This document shows, one piece after another, positions 1-8,971 of a stretch of 64,000 nucleotides of DNA. The stretch is from Flavobacterium kingsejongi (GTDB lineage Bacteria > Bacteroidota > Bacteroidia > Flavobacteriales > Flavobacteriaceae). A model generated the notes under the pieces. That model saw nothing but the letters and a program-made list of their open reading frames with translations, ran no database searches and had not been told where the DNA came from. The first letter of the stretch is position 1. Each line of letters opens with the position of its first letter. Made by a program: the position numbers and the translations under genes. The stretch spans positions 868,001 through 932,000 of the forward strand of contig NZ_CP020919.1 in the NCBI RefSeq assembly GCF_003076475.1, given 5' to 3'.

Positions 1-1
1 A

Positions 2-64
2 CGACTCGAAACACCACAGCTTTCTGCACTAAAAATTACCTGGGAGGCCACTGCCAAAGTGTAA
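2..64 (+). CDS. C-terminal fragment of an upstream gene (partial)
   Basis: A short open frame enters from the left edge and ends at a TAA (62-64), giving about 20 residues that end in TWEATAKV. The alternating polar and hydrophobic residues would suit the last strands of a beta-rich protein, but the piece is too short to identify. If real, the gene converges on the trehalose gene that follows. This rests only on an open frame to the window edge. Confidence 0.3.
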   Translation, partial: RLETPQLSALKITWEATAKV

Positions 65-89
65 CCCGGTAAAAAATAATCCCTATTGA

Positions 90-2294
90 TTAAGCTTCGG
101 CAAAGCGTTCCAATAATGCGCGCACCTCAACGGTATCCTGTACAAAGTATTTGGCACTCGTTTTCTGGAAGCCTACTTTAACGGTGTAGGCACTGGGTGG
201 TAATTCTTCAAACATATACTCGTCGGTCCAGTCGTCGCCCATGGCAAAAATATAGTCGTACTGCGCCCCGGCTAATAATCGGGAAGAAGCCCGGCCTTTA
301 TTGACACTGCTGCTTTTAATTTCCAATACCTTATTCCCTTCCAGTACCGAAAGTCCATTGTTGGAAATCAGGCTTGTGAGTACAGCAGTAAGTTCCTGTA
401 CCCGCATTTGGGCGAGTTCCGGATCGGACTTGCGGTAATGCCACGCCAATGAATAATTCTTTTCTTCGACAAAAGAGCCCGGTGTCCGGTTGACATAGGT
501 TTCCAATATCGGGCGGATGTTGTCCTTCCAACTGGTATTCAGCCGTTCTAAGGGTTTCCACTCTTTGCCTTTGCGGCGCAGCCAAACCCCGTGATCGGTA
601 ATGAGGGAATAGTTTTTATCCCCAAACCATTGTTCGATCGTAGCCTTATCCCGACCGCTGACAATGGCAATTTCGGTACGGCCATCGGCACTAATACGAT
701 CTAAGAGCGCAAACAATGCGGGATCAGGTATGGCATCCATCGGGTGGTTTTTAAACCCGACCAGTGTGCCGTCATAATCCAGGAGCAACAAGCGCTTGCC
801 GGCTTTTTTATAATTGGTAAACATCGCTTCCTGATGGCTGTCATCCCATTTCCGGGAAGTAAATACCGGCAGTATGTTCTTGGTTTCTTCTAATGCGGAG
901 ATAAAATCGGCTGCCCATTTCTCTACCGTGTTGGGTTGTAGCCTTTTCTGTAAGATGCCCATACGCGAACGCTGTTCTTCGATCGGCATTTCGAGGGCAT
1001 ACTTGATGGTATCGGCGATCTGTTCAAAATTATTGGGGTTGATCAGCAGGGCTTCAGTCAGCTCTTTGGCTGCTCCTGCCATTTCACTCAATATCAGCAC
1101 ACCATCCTGGTGGATCCGGGTTGCCACATATTCCTTGGCGACCAGATTCATCCCGTCCCGGATAGGGTTGATCAGTGCGACCGGTGCCGTAGCATACAGC
1201 GTGATCAGTCCCTCAAACGGCATGGAACGGTAAAAGTACCCGATGGGGGTCCAGTTGATCGTCGAGAATTGCCCGTTGATACGGCCCACCAGTTCATCGG
1301 TTTCCCGTTTTAGCTTTTGGTACTGCGGCACATTGGACCGGGAAGGCACGGCGAGCATAATCAGTTGTACTTTTTCTTTAAATTGAGGGTATTTGTTCAG
1401 GAAGTATTCAAAGGCCCGAATCCGGTTTGGGATGCCTTTTGTATAATCCATCCGGTCGATGGAAACAATAGTTTGCACCTCATCCAGAGCCGGCGTACCA
1501 TCGGGAACCGCGAGGGGCTGCTCTTCCAGTTGCCGTTGTGCCTCCTGCTGCACTGCCGTCTGGTAAAATTTATCATAATCAATCCCCATCGGAAAAGAAT
1601 CCACTTTGACCATACGGTTCTGGCAGGTGATCTCGTTGAATTTTACTTCATAGTTCAGGATGCGTTTTACCGAACTCAGGAAATGCCGCTCATAGTCGTA
1701 GGTATGGAAACCAATGAGGTCCGATCCCAGCATGCCCTGTAATACTTCTTCCCGCCAGGGGAACGTGCGCAGGATCTCATAGGAAGGGAAAGGGATGTGC
1801 AGGAAGAACCCTATCGTAACCCCGGGCTTTTTGTCCCGGATCATTTGGGGCACCAGTAACAGCTGGTAATCGTGTACCCATACATTATCCCCATCTTCCA
1901 GGTGTTCCAGCACCGCATCGGCAAATTTCTGGTTGACCGCCTGGTAGGATTTCCATTGGCCCAATTCAAATTCGGCATATTCCATAAAGTAATGGAACAA
2001 CGGCCACAACCCTTTATTGCTGAACCCAAAATAAAAATCTTCCACTTCGGCTCCCGTTAAGAGAACCGGGATACAGCGCTCCCGGGTAATCGCTTCGTGG
2101 GCTTTGGCCGATAAGGCCGGGGTAAGTTCCTCTTCTTTCAATCCGGACCATCCGATCCATAAACTGTTTCCTTCTGCATGAACCGATTTTAATCCGGTTG
2201 CCAGCCCGCCTACACTGGGATGTATCTCCAATTCATTCTTTTTTACTTTTACATCAAGGGGTAGTCTGTTCGAAACAATTATCGTCTTTTTCAT
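90..2294 (-). CDS. otsA: Bifunctional trehalose-6-phosphate synthase / trehalose-6-phosphate phosphatase
   Basis: A fused two-domain enzyme of about 734 aa that would make trehalose from UDP-glucose and glucose-6-phosphate in the cytosol. Residues 1-465 are a GT20 (OtsA) domain with SNRLP at the N-terminus, GGLATGL, WVHDYQL, HIPFPS and DRMDYTKG (near residue 281). Residues about 490-730 are a HAD (OtsB) domain with DYDGTL near 505, a VSGRD motif and GDDWTDE near 686, so both active sites look intact. The ATG at 2294 is preferred over an in-frame TTG seven codons upstream, because the SNRLP strand then begins right after Met-Lys-Lys. It is divergent from the GH15 gene, with under 80 bp between starts, suggesting shared control. 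The fusion is common in Bacteroidota. Trehalose is typically an osmotic or stress protectant. Confidence 0.95.
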   Translation of the reverse strand: MKKTIIVSNRLPLDVKVKKNELEIHPSVGGLATGLKSVHAEGNSLWIGWSGLKEEELTPALSAKAHEAITRERCIPVLLTGAEVEDFYFGFSNKGLWPLFHYFMEYAEFELGQWKSYQAVNQKFADAVLEHLEDGDNVWVHDYQLLLVPQMIRDKKPGVTIGFFLHIPFPSYEILRTFPWREEVLQGMLGSDLIGFHTYDYERHFLSSVKRILNYEVKFNEITCQNRMVKVDSFPMGIDYDKFYQTAVQQEAQRQLEEQPLAVPDGTPALDEVQTIVSIDRMDYTKGIPNRIRAFEYFLNKYPQFKEKVQLIMLAVPSRSNVPQYQKLKRETDELVGRINGQFSTINWTPIGYFYRSMPFEGLITLYATAPVALINPIRDGMNLVAKEYVATRIHQDGVLILSEMAGAAKELTEALLINPNNFEQIADTIKYALEMPIEEQRSRMGILQKRLQPNTVEKWAADFISALEETKNILPVFTSRKWDDSHQEAMFTNYKKAGKRLLLLDYDGTLVGFKNHPMDAIPDPALFALLDRISADGRTEIAIVSGRDKATIEQWFGDKNYSLITDHGVWLRRKGKEWKPLERLNTSWKDNIRPILETYVNRTPGSFVEEKNYSLAWHYRKSDPELAQMRVQELTAVLTSLISNNGLSVLEGNKVLEIKSSSVNKGRASSRLLAGAQYDYIFAMGDDWTDEYMFEELPPSAYTVKVGFQKTSAKYFVQDTVEVRALLERFAEA

Positions 2295-2372
2295 ATCATC
2301 CGTTTTGGTTAACAAGTGTGCTTTTCGTAAATTTAGGGAAAACTTAGGTCTTAACCTGTTAAAAACTACAAA

Positions 2373-4172
2373 ATGGACAACTTAGATTATGGGATAATTG
2401 GGAATTGCAGAAGTGCCGCTTTAGTATCAAAAACCGGTTCGATCGTATGGTGCTGCCTACCTGAATTTGACTCCTCCTCGGTATTTGCCCGACTGCTGGA
2501 CGATGAAAAAGGCGGGAGCTTTGACCTCCTCACTACCCCCGATTATACCACCACACAAACCTACCTGGAAAACACCAGTATCCTGATTACTACATTTCAC
2601 AATGGCACAGACTCCTTTGAAGTACTGGACTTTATGCCCCGCTATAAAAAAACCAATGGTGCGAGTTATACCCCACCGGAGATCATCCGGTACCTGCGCC
2701 CAAAATCCGGGAAACCAAAATTCCGGGTCGGGTACAACCCCAAATTAGAATATGCTTTGGGCGAAACCATCACCCATGTCAAAGAGGACTTTATCATCAG
2801 CCTGACCCATACCAAAAAGTTTGACAGCCTTTTCCTGTACAGCAATTTTGACCACAACAGCATTGTTGCAGGCGAAGAGATCACACTGGAAGCCGACGGC
2901 TACTTTGTACTGGGTTATAATGAAAAAATATTCAATCCGACCCTCCATAAAATCAGCCTGGAACTGGAGCGTACCAAAATGTACTGGCTGGAATGGAACG
3001 AGAAAACGCCCTGCTATAAAAAATACAACCGCGAAATTGCCCGTAGTGCGATTACCCTGAAATTACTCAACTACGAAAAAACAGGAGCCGTACTGGCTGC
3101 GGCGACCACGTCACTACCGGAAACCATCGGTGAAGTACGCAACTGGGATTACCGTTTCTGCTGGATTCGCGATGCCTCGATGGTGATCAAAGTGATCTCG
3201 GAACTGGGCCACAAGAAAATGGCCAAAAACTATATGGATTTTATCATAGACCTGATTCCGGACAAAGATGAAAAACTACAGATCATGTATGGGATCAATA
3301 AGGAAAAGAAACTGACCGAGGAATTCTTAGACCACCTGAGTGGCTACCAGGGATCAAAACCGGTACGGATTGGAAACGCAGCTTTCGAACAGCGGCAGAA
3401 TGATATTTATGGGATCCTGATGGATGTGATCCACCAGCAATTTGTCCACTTTAGTACCGATATCGAAAATGGGGAAGAGCTCTGGAACATCACCAAAGGT
3501 ATTGTATGGGTGGTGAGCAAACACTGGACGGAACCGGACAAAGGAATCTGGGAGTTCCGGACCGAAGAGCGGCATTTTACCTTTTCGAAAGTCCTGTGCT
3601 GGGTAGCCATTGACAAAGCCATTAAAGTCGCCCGCATATTGGGCAAAGATTCCAAAGCGGCCAAATGGGAGGAACTGGAAAAGGAGATCAGGAACGATAT
3701 CTATGCCCATGCCTGGAATGAGGAAGTACAGGCCTTTACCCAATCCTACGGATCGGCAGATCTCGATGCTTCGGTACTGCTGATGGAGCCCTATGGTTTT
3801 ATTGCCGCCAGGGATCCGAAGTACATCAGTACGGTCAAAGCCATCGAACGGGAACTCAGCAATGATGGCCTGTTGTACCGCTACAAAAACAAAGATGATT
3901 TTGGATTGCCCTCGTCCTCCTTTACCATCTGTACCTTTTGGTTCATCAACAGCCTTTACAAAATCGGGGAACGCGAAAAAGCGGAACGTCTTTTTGAACG
4001 CCTGCTCTCCTATAGCAACCACCTGGGATTGTTTAGCGAAGACATCGACTTCAAGACCAAACGCCTGTTGGGGAATTTCCCACAAGCCTATTCCCACCTC
4101 GCCCTGATCGAAACTGCTATTAACCTGTCCACCACCACCGAAGAAGAAAAGGTCATGGATGCCATGCGCTAA
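2373..4172 (+). CDS. Glycoside hydrolase family 15 protein (glucoamylase/trehalase-like)
   Basis: A 599-aa GH15 enzyme without a signal peptide, so probably cytosolic. The N-terminal beta-domain starts with YGIIGNCRSAAL. The (alpha/alpha)6 catalytic domain starts near residue 220 and contains RNWDYRFCWIRDA. GIWEFR near residue 391 is the likely acid Glu region, and GLFSEDID near 551 holds the likely base Glu. The SSSFTICTFW and LGNFPQAYSHLAL segments are typical of bacterial GH15. The family includes glucoamylases, glucodextranases and actinobacterial trehalases. Divergent placement from the trehalose synthase/phosphatase makes trehalose or a related alpha-glucan a reasonable substrate, but sequence alone does not decide this. 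ATG start with a short AT-rich leader. Confidence 0.92.
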   Translation: MDNLDYGIIGNCRSAALVSKTGSIVWCCLPEFDSSSVFARLLDDEKGGSFDLLTTPDYTTTQTYLENTSILITTFHNGTDSFEVLDFMPRYKKTNGASYTPPEIIRYLRPKSGKPKFRVGYNPKLEYALGETITHVKEDFIISLTHTKKFDSLFLYSNFDHNSIVAGEEITLEADGYFVLGYNEKIFNPTLHKISLELERTKMYWLEWNEKTPCYKKYNREIARSAITLKLLNYEKTGAVLAAATTSLPETIGEVRNWDYRFCWIRDASMVIKVISELGHKKMAKNYMDFIIDLIPDKDEKLQIMYGINKEKKLTEEFLDHLSGYQGSKPVRIGNAAFEQRQNDIYGILMDVIHQQFVHFSTDIENGEELWNITKGIVWVVSKHWTEPDKGIWEFRTEERHFTFSKVLCWVAIDKAIKVARILGKDSKAAKWEELEKEIRNDIYAHAWNEEVQAFTQSYGSADLDASVLLMEPYGFIAARDPKYISTVKAIERELSNDGLLYRYKNKDDFGLPSSSFTICTFWFINSLYKIGEREKAERLFERLLSYSNHLGLFSEDIDFKTKRLLGNFPQAYSHLALIETAINLSTTTEEEKVMDAMR

Positions 4173-4184
4173 ATAAAAAACACG

Positions 4185-4538
4185 ATGAGAACACGACCAT
4201 CACGACGCACACCTCCGGTATCCAGAGGGGTGCTGTTCAGCATTGGGGCTTCGGTCCTGGTGTCCTGGATTTGCCTGGAAACGCACCTCCTCCAAAACAG
4301 CTGGGGACTGCTCACCAAAAATGGGTATACTATCCCCAAAGAAAGTTCCATCTTCGCCTTTCATGCCACTACCATGAATCCCGGAAACGGGGATTGGTGG
4401 CTGTATGGCGAAGACAGCAATTACTATTACAGCCAGGCGGCTACGGGGAAAAATACGGCCTATGTTGCCATTGCCAAAAGCAAAACTGCCGACTGCATGG
4501 ACTTTGACCCCAAAAATGTACAAACCTGGTGCCCCTAA
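4185..4538 (+). CDS. Hypothetical protein with an N-terminal membrane anchor
   Basis: A 117-aa protein I do not recognise. The N-terminus is Arg-rich (MRTRPSRR), followed by one hydrophobic stretch (about residues 17-33) that could be a signal anchor with the rest outside the cytosol. The remainder is rich in Trp and Tyr (GDWWLYGEDSNYYYSQ) and ends with two Cys. It starts 12 bp after the GH15 stop, so it is probably co-transcribed, but nothing links it to sugar metabolism. It opens a run of small unknown genes reaching 8.5 kb. Confidence 0.7.
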   Translation: MRTRPSRRTPPVSRGVLFSIGASVLVSWICLETHLLQNSWGLLTKNGYTIPKESSIFAFHATTMNPGNGDWWLYGEDSNYYYSQAATGKNTAYVAIAKSKTADCMDFDPKNVQTWCP

Positions 4539-4550
4539 ACACGTTTTATA

Positions 4551-4922
4551 ATGATAACCGATTTTCAGCCTACCGCCTATACCCTGATCCGGGACCTGGT
4601 TATTGCGATACATACAAATGCAACTACTCTATTATATACAAAATTCAACCTCACCGATGCGGTATGGAAAGAATTACAGGAAGAGCTGGATCATTTTTAC
4701 GGACCGGAAAGACAATTGGGAATTGCCCCGATAGCGCAGGCTTTTGACAACAGCAGCCGCGACAGGCCTTATATCGCACTTTTCCCAATGCAGGAACCGG
4801 AAACCTGGGGCGTGGAATGTGTGCTTTGGAACCACGGAAAGCCCAGCGATGCAATCCTCCACCTGAAACTGCATCACCTGGAGGCTGCCTGGATGTTACG
4901 CTACAGTTACCTTGGTGCTTAA
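4551..4922 (+). CDS. Hypothetical protein, 123 aa
   Basis: A small soluble protein with no signal peptide or membrane segment. A helical N-terminal half contains WKELQEELDHFYG. A beta-rich C-terminal half contains RPYIALFPM and WGVECVLWNHG, then LHHLEAAWMLRYSYLGA. The starting ATG lies 12 bp after the preceding stop, so the two genes are likely translated from one message. The size and fold pattern resemble small immunity-type proteins of polymorphic toxin systems, but I cannot name a family. Confidence 0.7.
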   Translation: MITDFQPTAYTLIRDLVIAIHTNATTLLYTKFNLTDAVWKELQEELDHFYGPERQLGIAPIAQAFDNSSRDRPYIALFPMQEPETWGVECVLWNHGKPSDAILHLKLHHLEAAWMLRYSYLGA

Positions 4923-5013
4923 GGATTTGGTTCCATCCATTTTCTTAAAAATATCTAAAAATGGTATGCCGGCACGATAAAGACCCGTATTTTTAAAATC
5001 CAAATGTAAACCT

Positions 5014-5784
5014 ATGCACCGCCTACCCCTCTTTGTATGCCTCTTTTTATGTAGCCTTTCTTTTGCCCAAAAAGCAGGCACCACCTACACTGATGATGAA
5101 GGTGCAACTGTACCGGAGGCGAATGCAACCTATAAAACAGTGACCACTACATTGTCTGATACGGCCTATACCGTCGAATATTTTGATGCCAGAAGCAATC
5201 GGAAGCTCAGTACCGAAACCCATAATACAATGACCAAGATGGATTCGTATGTGTATTATGAAGAAGGTACAGTAAGTGCCAAACAATATTATACCAATGC
5301 GCTGCCTTCGGGCCAATGGACACGCTATGAAAATGGCAAACCGGTGGCTACATTAAACTATGATGCTGCTACAGCTTATTATACAGCACAAGTGGCTGAA
5401 AATGCCAAATCCGCAACAGCAGAACCTACCATTAGTGTATCACAACCCTCCTCCGGGGATACCAATGCCGGAAAATTTACAGCTGCCGAATTTAGCGGCG
5501 GGAATTTCATCAGCTATTTTAGCGATCAGCTGTTTGTAAATGACCACCTCAGCGAAGCGCTCCAGGAATCGGGTTTCAACAACCAGAAGATCATCATCCG
5601 GTTTACTATTGACACCAAGGGTGTTCCTACCGATATTGACATCCGTAACTGCCTCAATCCTGAATTTCAGATCGAGATCATGCGTGTGATCCTGAGTGCC
5701 CCAAAATGGAAACCGGCCTACAGAGGCACTGTCGCCGTACAGGATTCCAAAGTGATTCCCTTTACCTTTAAATTCGAAGAATAA
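5014..5784 (+). CDS. Secreted protein with TonB C-terminal-like domain
   Basis: A 256-aa protein with a clear signal peptide (LFVCLFLCSLSFAQ, cleavage near residue 19). The middle contains tandem beta-hairpins of the MORN/toxin-antitoxin type (VYYEEGTVSAKQYY, GQWTRYENGKPVATLNYD). The last 80 residues resemble a TonB C-terminal domain: FTIDTKGVPTDIDI, then ILSAPKWKPAYRG and VIPFTFKF. Stand-alone periplasmic versions of this domain are abundant in Bacteroidota and usually have unknown partners. The domain call is from pattern recognition. Confidence 0.75.
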   Translation: MHRLPLFVCLFLCSLSFAQKAGTTYTDDEGATVPEANATYKTVTTTLSDTAYTVEYFDARSNRKLSTETHNTMTKMDSYVYYEEGTVSAKQYYTNALPSGQWTRYENGKPVATLNYDAATAYYTAQVAENAKSATAEPTISVSQPSSGDTNAGKFTAAEFSGGNFISYFSDQLFVNDHLSEALQESGFNNQKIIIRFTIDTKGVPTDIDIRNCLNPEFQIEIMRVILSAPKWKPAYRGTVAVQDSKVIPFTFKFEE

Positions 5785-5904
5785 GCTGCAGTAAGACCAA
5801 AGCCGTTAACCCGCAAAAGTGACTACCTGCGGTCGAAGCCCTACTAAACAGTCTCACCGAATACTTTAAATACTACCCTATCTATAACCTTAACCCCAAT
5901 TAAA

Positions 5905-6723
5905 ATGAGTGTATTTGATTTTTTAAAACCCAAAAAAGAAGAACAGGAAGAAACCACACAACAGGAAACCAACCTCTTGCTGGCCATGCCATTATACAAT
6001 GGTACTGATTCCTATAATGTCCGTGCTGTAATTGACCAACTCCAAAACTATTGGGGACTTGAAGTGTCGGATATTGAGGGGCTTGAAGGCGCAGACGAAG
6101 ATGCGGTTACCTTTACCCTGGATGGCGAAATGGTCGCTATGGCCAAAATGCCGGTGCCGGTGCCTGCCGAAGAAATCCAATCGACTGCCGAGTATGCTTA
6201 CCTCTGGGAAACGGCAGCAACAGATTGTAAAGACCATACCTCCCATGCTATAGTGACCCTGCTTTCGGGCAATGCGCCTACTATAGAACGCTATAAATTA
6301 TTTACGATGTTATTGGCTTCGATACTGGAAACCTCCAACGCTATCGGGATCTATCAGGGAGAACAGACATTGCTATTGCCGAAAGCATTGTACTTAGAGT
6401 ATGCCGATTTCCTGAGAGAAGAGGATCAAAGCCCATTAGCATTATGGGTGTACATCGGACTGGTAAATGATGGTACTACCTGTAGTGCGTATACCTACGG
6501 ACTGAGTGGGTTTGGCAAACAGGAGATTGAAGTGGTTCATTCTGATAAGAATATCGGGGAACTGTATGATTTTATCACCATGATTGCCCTCTATATCATT
6601 GATTACGATGTGACCTTGCGCCACGGCGAAACGATCGGTTTCAGCGAGGAAGAGAAAATCAAAATCACGGCTTCCAAAGGGGCATTCCTCGATGGTGAAA
6701 CCCTGAAAATTGAATACAATTAA
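5905..6723 (+). CDS. DUF4261 domain-containing protein
   Basis: A 272-aa cytosolic protein. After a charged N-terminus (FLKPKKEEQEE), the body matches the DUF4261 pattern as I know it: a strand-rich start (AMPLYNGTDSYNV), AEYAYLWETAATDCKDHTSHAIV, and a C-terminal block with VYIGLVNDGTTCSAYTYGL and YDFITMIALYIIDYDVTLRHGETIGF. The function is unknown. The family occurs near other suspected immunity genes. The next gene starts 19 bp downstream. Confidence 0.8.
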   Translation: MSVFDFLKPKKEEQEETTQQETNLLLAMPLYNGTDSYNVRAVIDQLQNYWGLEVSDIEGLEGADEDAVTFTLDGEMVAMAKMPVPVPAEEIQSTAEYAYLWETAATDCKDHTSHAIVTLLSGNAPTIERYKLFTMLLASILETSNAIGIYQGEQTLLLPKALYLEYADFLREEDQSPLALWVYIGLVNDGTTCSAYTYGLSGFGKQEIEVVHSDKNIGELYDFITMIALYIIDYDVTLRHGETIGFSEEEKIKITASKGAFLDGETLKIEYN

Positions 6724-6742
6724 TCCAAAAAACCAAAAAACA

Positions 6743-7930
6743 ATGTCCCATTTTGAACTGACCAACCACCAGCGGTTGCATTTGGGGTTACGCCCTGTTG
6801 CCACCCACTGGGATCGGATAGTATTCCCAAAAGGACTGGTGTGTTTTTTCGAACAGGACACGATCCGGAAAGCGATTATCAGTGTACAGGACCTAACGGA
6901 ACTGTACACCGAAATCGACCTGGATATCCAAACGGCGACCCGAACCCAAATACTCTCCAAGACCGGAAAAGGCAAAGCGAAAACCATTACAGCCAATACG
7001 ATATTCGATTACAGTCCCAGAGTCGCCTGCCTGCGAGTCACGATCTCCACATTGGAAAATGAAAAACCATTTACGATCTACAGTACGATAGGCAAACGTG
7101 AACTCGACTTTACCCATAATGCTCCCGGCCTACAGGAAAGTATGACACTCGAAGCATTTGGGATGGCACTGGACCGGTTCATTGCTACACTTCCGGAATC
7201 GCATCTTCCCACAGTAGCCCTGCTACAAAACCTTCCGGATATAAAAACAAAACCAGTACGGTTTAAGAGTGGTGATTTTTTTGCCGTTCCTGTACGCTAT
7301 GACCTGTATGGAAATCCAGTACACTATACCTTTGGAAGGCATTTGCTGAATATTGCTGCACTCCGAAAACAAAAAGGACTATTGCCCCAATTACACCAAT
7401 GGAACAGCCTGATGACCATAGTGCAACTGGTTACCCTCTATGATTCGGATTCCGGCACACTCGATCCGGATCTTTTTGCGCTTTCCCAAACCAGGACTAT
7501 TCCTGCTTTTCACATGATGGATAACCGCCTGATGCGGGGTGAATATCCTATCATCGGACATCTTCCTTTAGCCCCGGAAGCACTGAACTTCCCAATGCAT
7601 CTTTTTGCCCGTAAAGGGACTGTCAACTTTGGATGGGGAATCTGTTACATCGAAAACATCAATTTCCAGCCCCAATCCCCTCCGGCACCTACGCTGGAAA
7701 ATAATGGCGTAAACAGTGCCGCTGAAATACGGGTTTTGGAAAAACTGCGTGCAGGGGCTTCTGTTTATGATGAATACTGGGACCTGCAACATCCTGAGAA
7801 CACCGAACTGATGGCAGGTGTATTTGCAGCTATGGGGGTTTCCCCTACGATTACCTATGATGATTTTTGCCATGCTTTTGGCTATCCCGATCGCAAAGCA
7901 CTACTCGAAATGACAAAGCATTTAAATTAA
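6743..7930 (+). CDS. Hypothetical protein, possible Imm26-like immunity domain
   Basis: A 395-aa protein with no signal peptide. The ATG at 6743 is preferred; an in-frame TTG at 6710 would overlap the previous gene and gives an unlikely Asn/Lys-rich leader. The N-terminal 150 residues match nothing I recognise. The middle (about residues 175-300) has the layout of immunity protein 26: FKSGDFFAVPVRYD, a short strand pair ending YTFGRH, then RGEYPIIGHLPLAPEAL. The C-terminal 60 residues are helical. The Imm26 call is tentative. It lies 18 bp before an SMI1/KNR4 gene, another immunity-type family, which supports the idea. Confidence 0.6.
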   Translation: MSHFELTNHQRLHLGLRPVATHWDRIVFPKGLVCFFEQDTIRKAIISVQDLTELYTEIDLDIQTATRTQILSKTGKGKAKTITANTIFDYSPRVACLRVTISTLENEKPFTIYSTIGKRELDFTHNAPGLQESMTLEAFGMALDRFIATLPESHLPTVALLQNLPDIKTKPVRFKSGDFFAVPVRYDLYGNPVHYTFGRHLLNIAALRKQKGLLPQLHQWNSLMTIVQLVTLYDSDSGTLDPDLFALSQTRTIPAFHMMDNRLMRGEYPIIGHLPLAPEALNFPMHLFARKGTVNFGWGICYIENINFQPQSPPAPTLENNGVNSAAEIRVLEKLRAGASVYDEYWDLQHPENTELMAGVFAAMGVSPTITYDDFCHAFGYPDRKALLEMTKHLN

Positions 7931-7948
7931 GAATTAACGCACCTACCA

Positions 7949-8473
7949 ATGGCAACGACCTTACACGATTTTCAAAACCGGATTTCAAAACTCAATGATG
8001 ACTTCTTGTGGTATTCGGATAAAAAAGCACCTGCAACAACTGCGCAAATTCAACAGTATGAAACGGAAAACAGCCTTGCCTTTTCTGACGACATCAAAGA
8101 ATTCCTGCTCACCTACGGCACTGCAATATTAGAAGTGGTAGCACCGATCTGGCCCCGACCAAATGAAGGCGATGTGGTACCCAACTGGGAATTTGGTTAT
8201 GGTTTTTTTATCTATGGACTCTCTTCCGGAACCGATGCTATCGAATGGATGCAGTATGCTGCTCCAAAATCGAAAGAAGGGATCTCCGGGCAACTCATCT
8301 TCAAGAAAAGTGGAAACCTTTACCGGGCTTATGCACACCAACAGGCTATTCTGATCGAGGACGGTATCTATGATTCGGAAACCACCGTATTTGATGGTAA
8401 TTTCTACGATTTCCTGATTGCTGAAATTAATATCCTGGAAAGTGACTACCAGGAATACATCGCACGCTATTAA
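7949..8473 (+). CDS. SMI1/KNR4 (SUKH) family protein
   Basis: A 174-aa protein with the SUKH signature: an N-terminal helix, the acidic TAQIQQYETENSLAFSDDIKEFLLTYG block (helix-loop before the core), then the FGYGFFIYGLSSG strand-turn and a C-terminal helix (FYDFLIAEINILESDY). SUKH proteins often act as immunity proteins that bind toxins, but some have other regulatory roles. No toxin gene is visible nearby. The last 4 bp overlap the stop of the convergent HxlR gene. Confidence 0.82.
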   Translation: MATTLHDFQNRISKLNDDFLWYSDKKAPATTAQIQQYETENSLAFSDDIKEFLLTYGTAILEVVAPIWPRPNEGDVVPNWEFGYGFFIYGLSSGTDAIEWMQYAAPKSKEGISGQLIFKKSGNLYRAYAHQQAILIEDGIYDSETTVFDGNFYDFLIAEINILESDYQEYIARY

Positions 8474-8832
8474 AGCTCCGATTTAATCTTTTCCCGGTGT
8501 CCGGCACCCCATTGTATCAGTAGAGCAGTTATCGGTACGGTAGAGAACCCATATTCGGTTAGCGCATACGTAACCGTCACAGGTTTTGTAGCATGTACCT
8601 CGCGGGTCACTAAAAGATTTTGCTCGAGCTCCTTTAGTTCCTTCGAAAGCATCTTGGCAGAAATGCCATCCATCTCGAGTTGTATTTTCTTAAAGTTATT
8701 GGCTTCTGAAGGACGCCTGGAGAGGTAATTGATAATCAATAGTTTCCACTTCCCGCCTAATAATTCCAGGCTATCGCGGAGGGCCATCCGTTCCTGCCTG
8801 CAAACTGGTTTTCCTGTCATATCGTTTGCCAT
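8470..8832 (-). CDS. HxlR-family winged-helix transcriptional regulator
   Basis: A 120-aa DNA-binding regulator. The fold is clear: LELLGGKWKLLIINYLS (first helices), FKKIQLEMDGISAKMLSKELKELEQ (recognition helix and wing entry) and VTYALTEYGFSTVPI (wing and C-terminal helix). A Cys in the N-terminal arm (KPVCRQ) sits where redox-sensing HxlR members carry theirs, but sensing is only a guess. The ATG at 8832 is chosen over a GTG one codon upstream. It is divergent from a cupin gene 139 bp away, the usual regulator-target arrangement. Confidence 0.9.
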   Translation of the reverse strand: MANDMTGKPVCRQERMALRDSLELLGGKWKLLIINYLSRRPSEANNFKKIQLEMDGISAKMLSKELKELEQNLLVTREVHATKPVTVTYALTEYGFSTVPITALLIQWGAGHREKIKSEL

Positions 8833-8902
8833 CACTGTAGTCGTTTAGAGTGGTAAAGGTAAAGCATTTGCCTTGAAATTGTGGAGTCAGGATGCATCTG
8901 CG

Positions 8903-8921
8903 GGTAACCCCAAGGTAACCC
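8903..8921. promoter_or_regulatory. Candidate operator: direct repeat GGTAACCC
   Basis: The octamer GGTAACCC occurs twice (8903-8910 and 8914-8921), 11 bp apart start to start, about one helical turn. It lies in the intergenic region between the divergent HxlR and cupin genes. Two same-face half-sites would suit a dimeric winged-helix regulator. This is inference from position and repetition only. Confidence 0.3.
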
Positions 8922-8971
8922 ATAGCCGAGTTCCGGGTGGGTTTGGCGAACTTTGCCCAAAAATAGAAAAA

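Noticed and set aside
3354..4097. 247-aa minus-strand ORF
   Set aside because: Antisense to the GH15 gene, with no recognisable motif.
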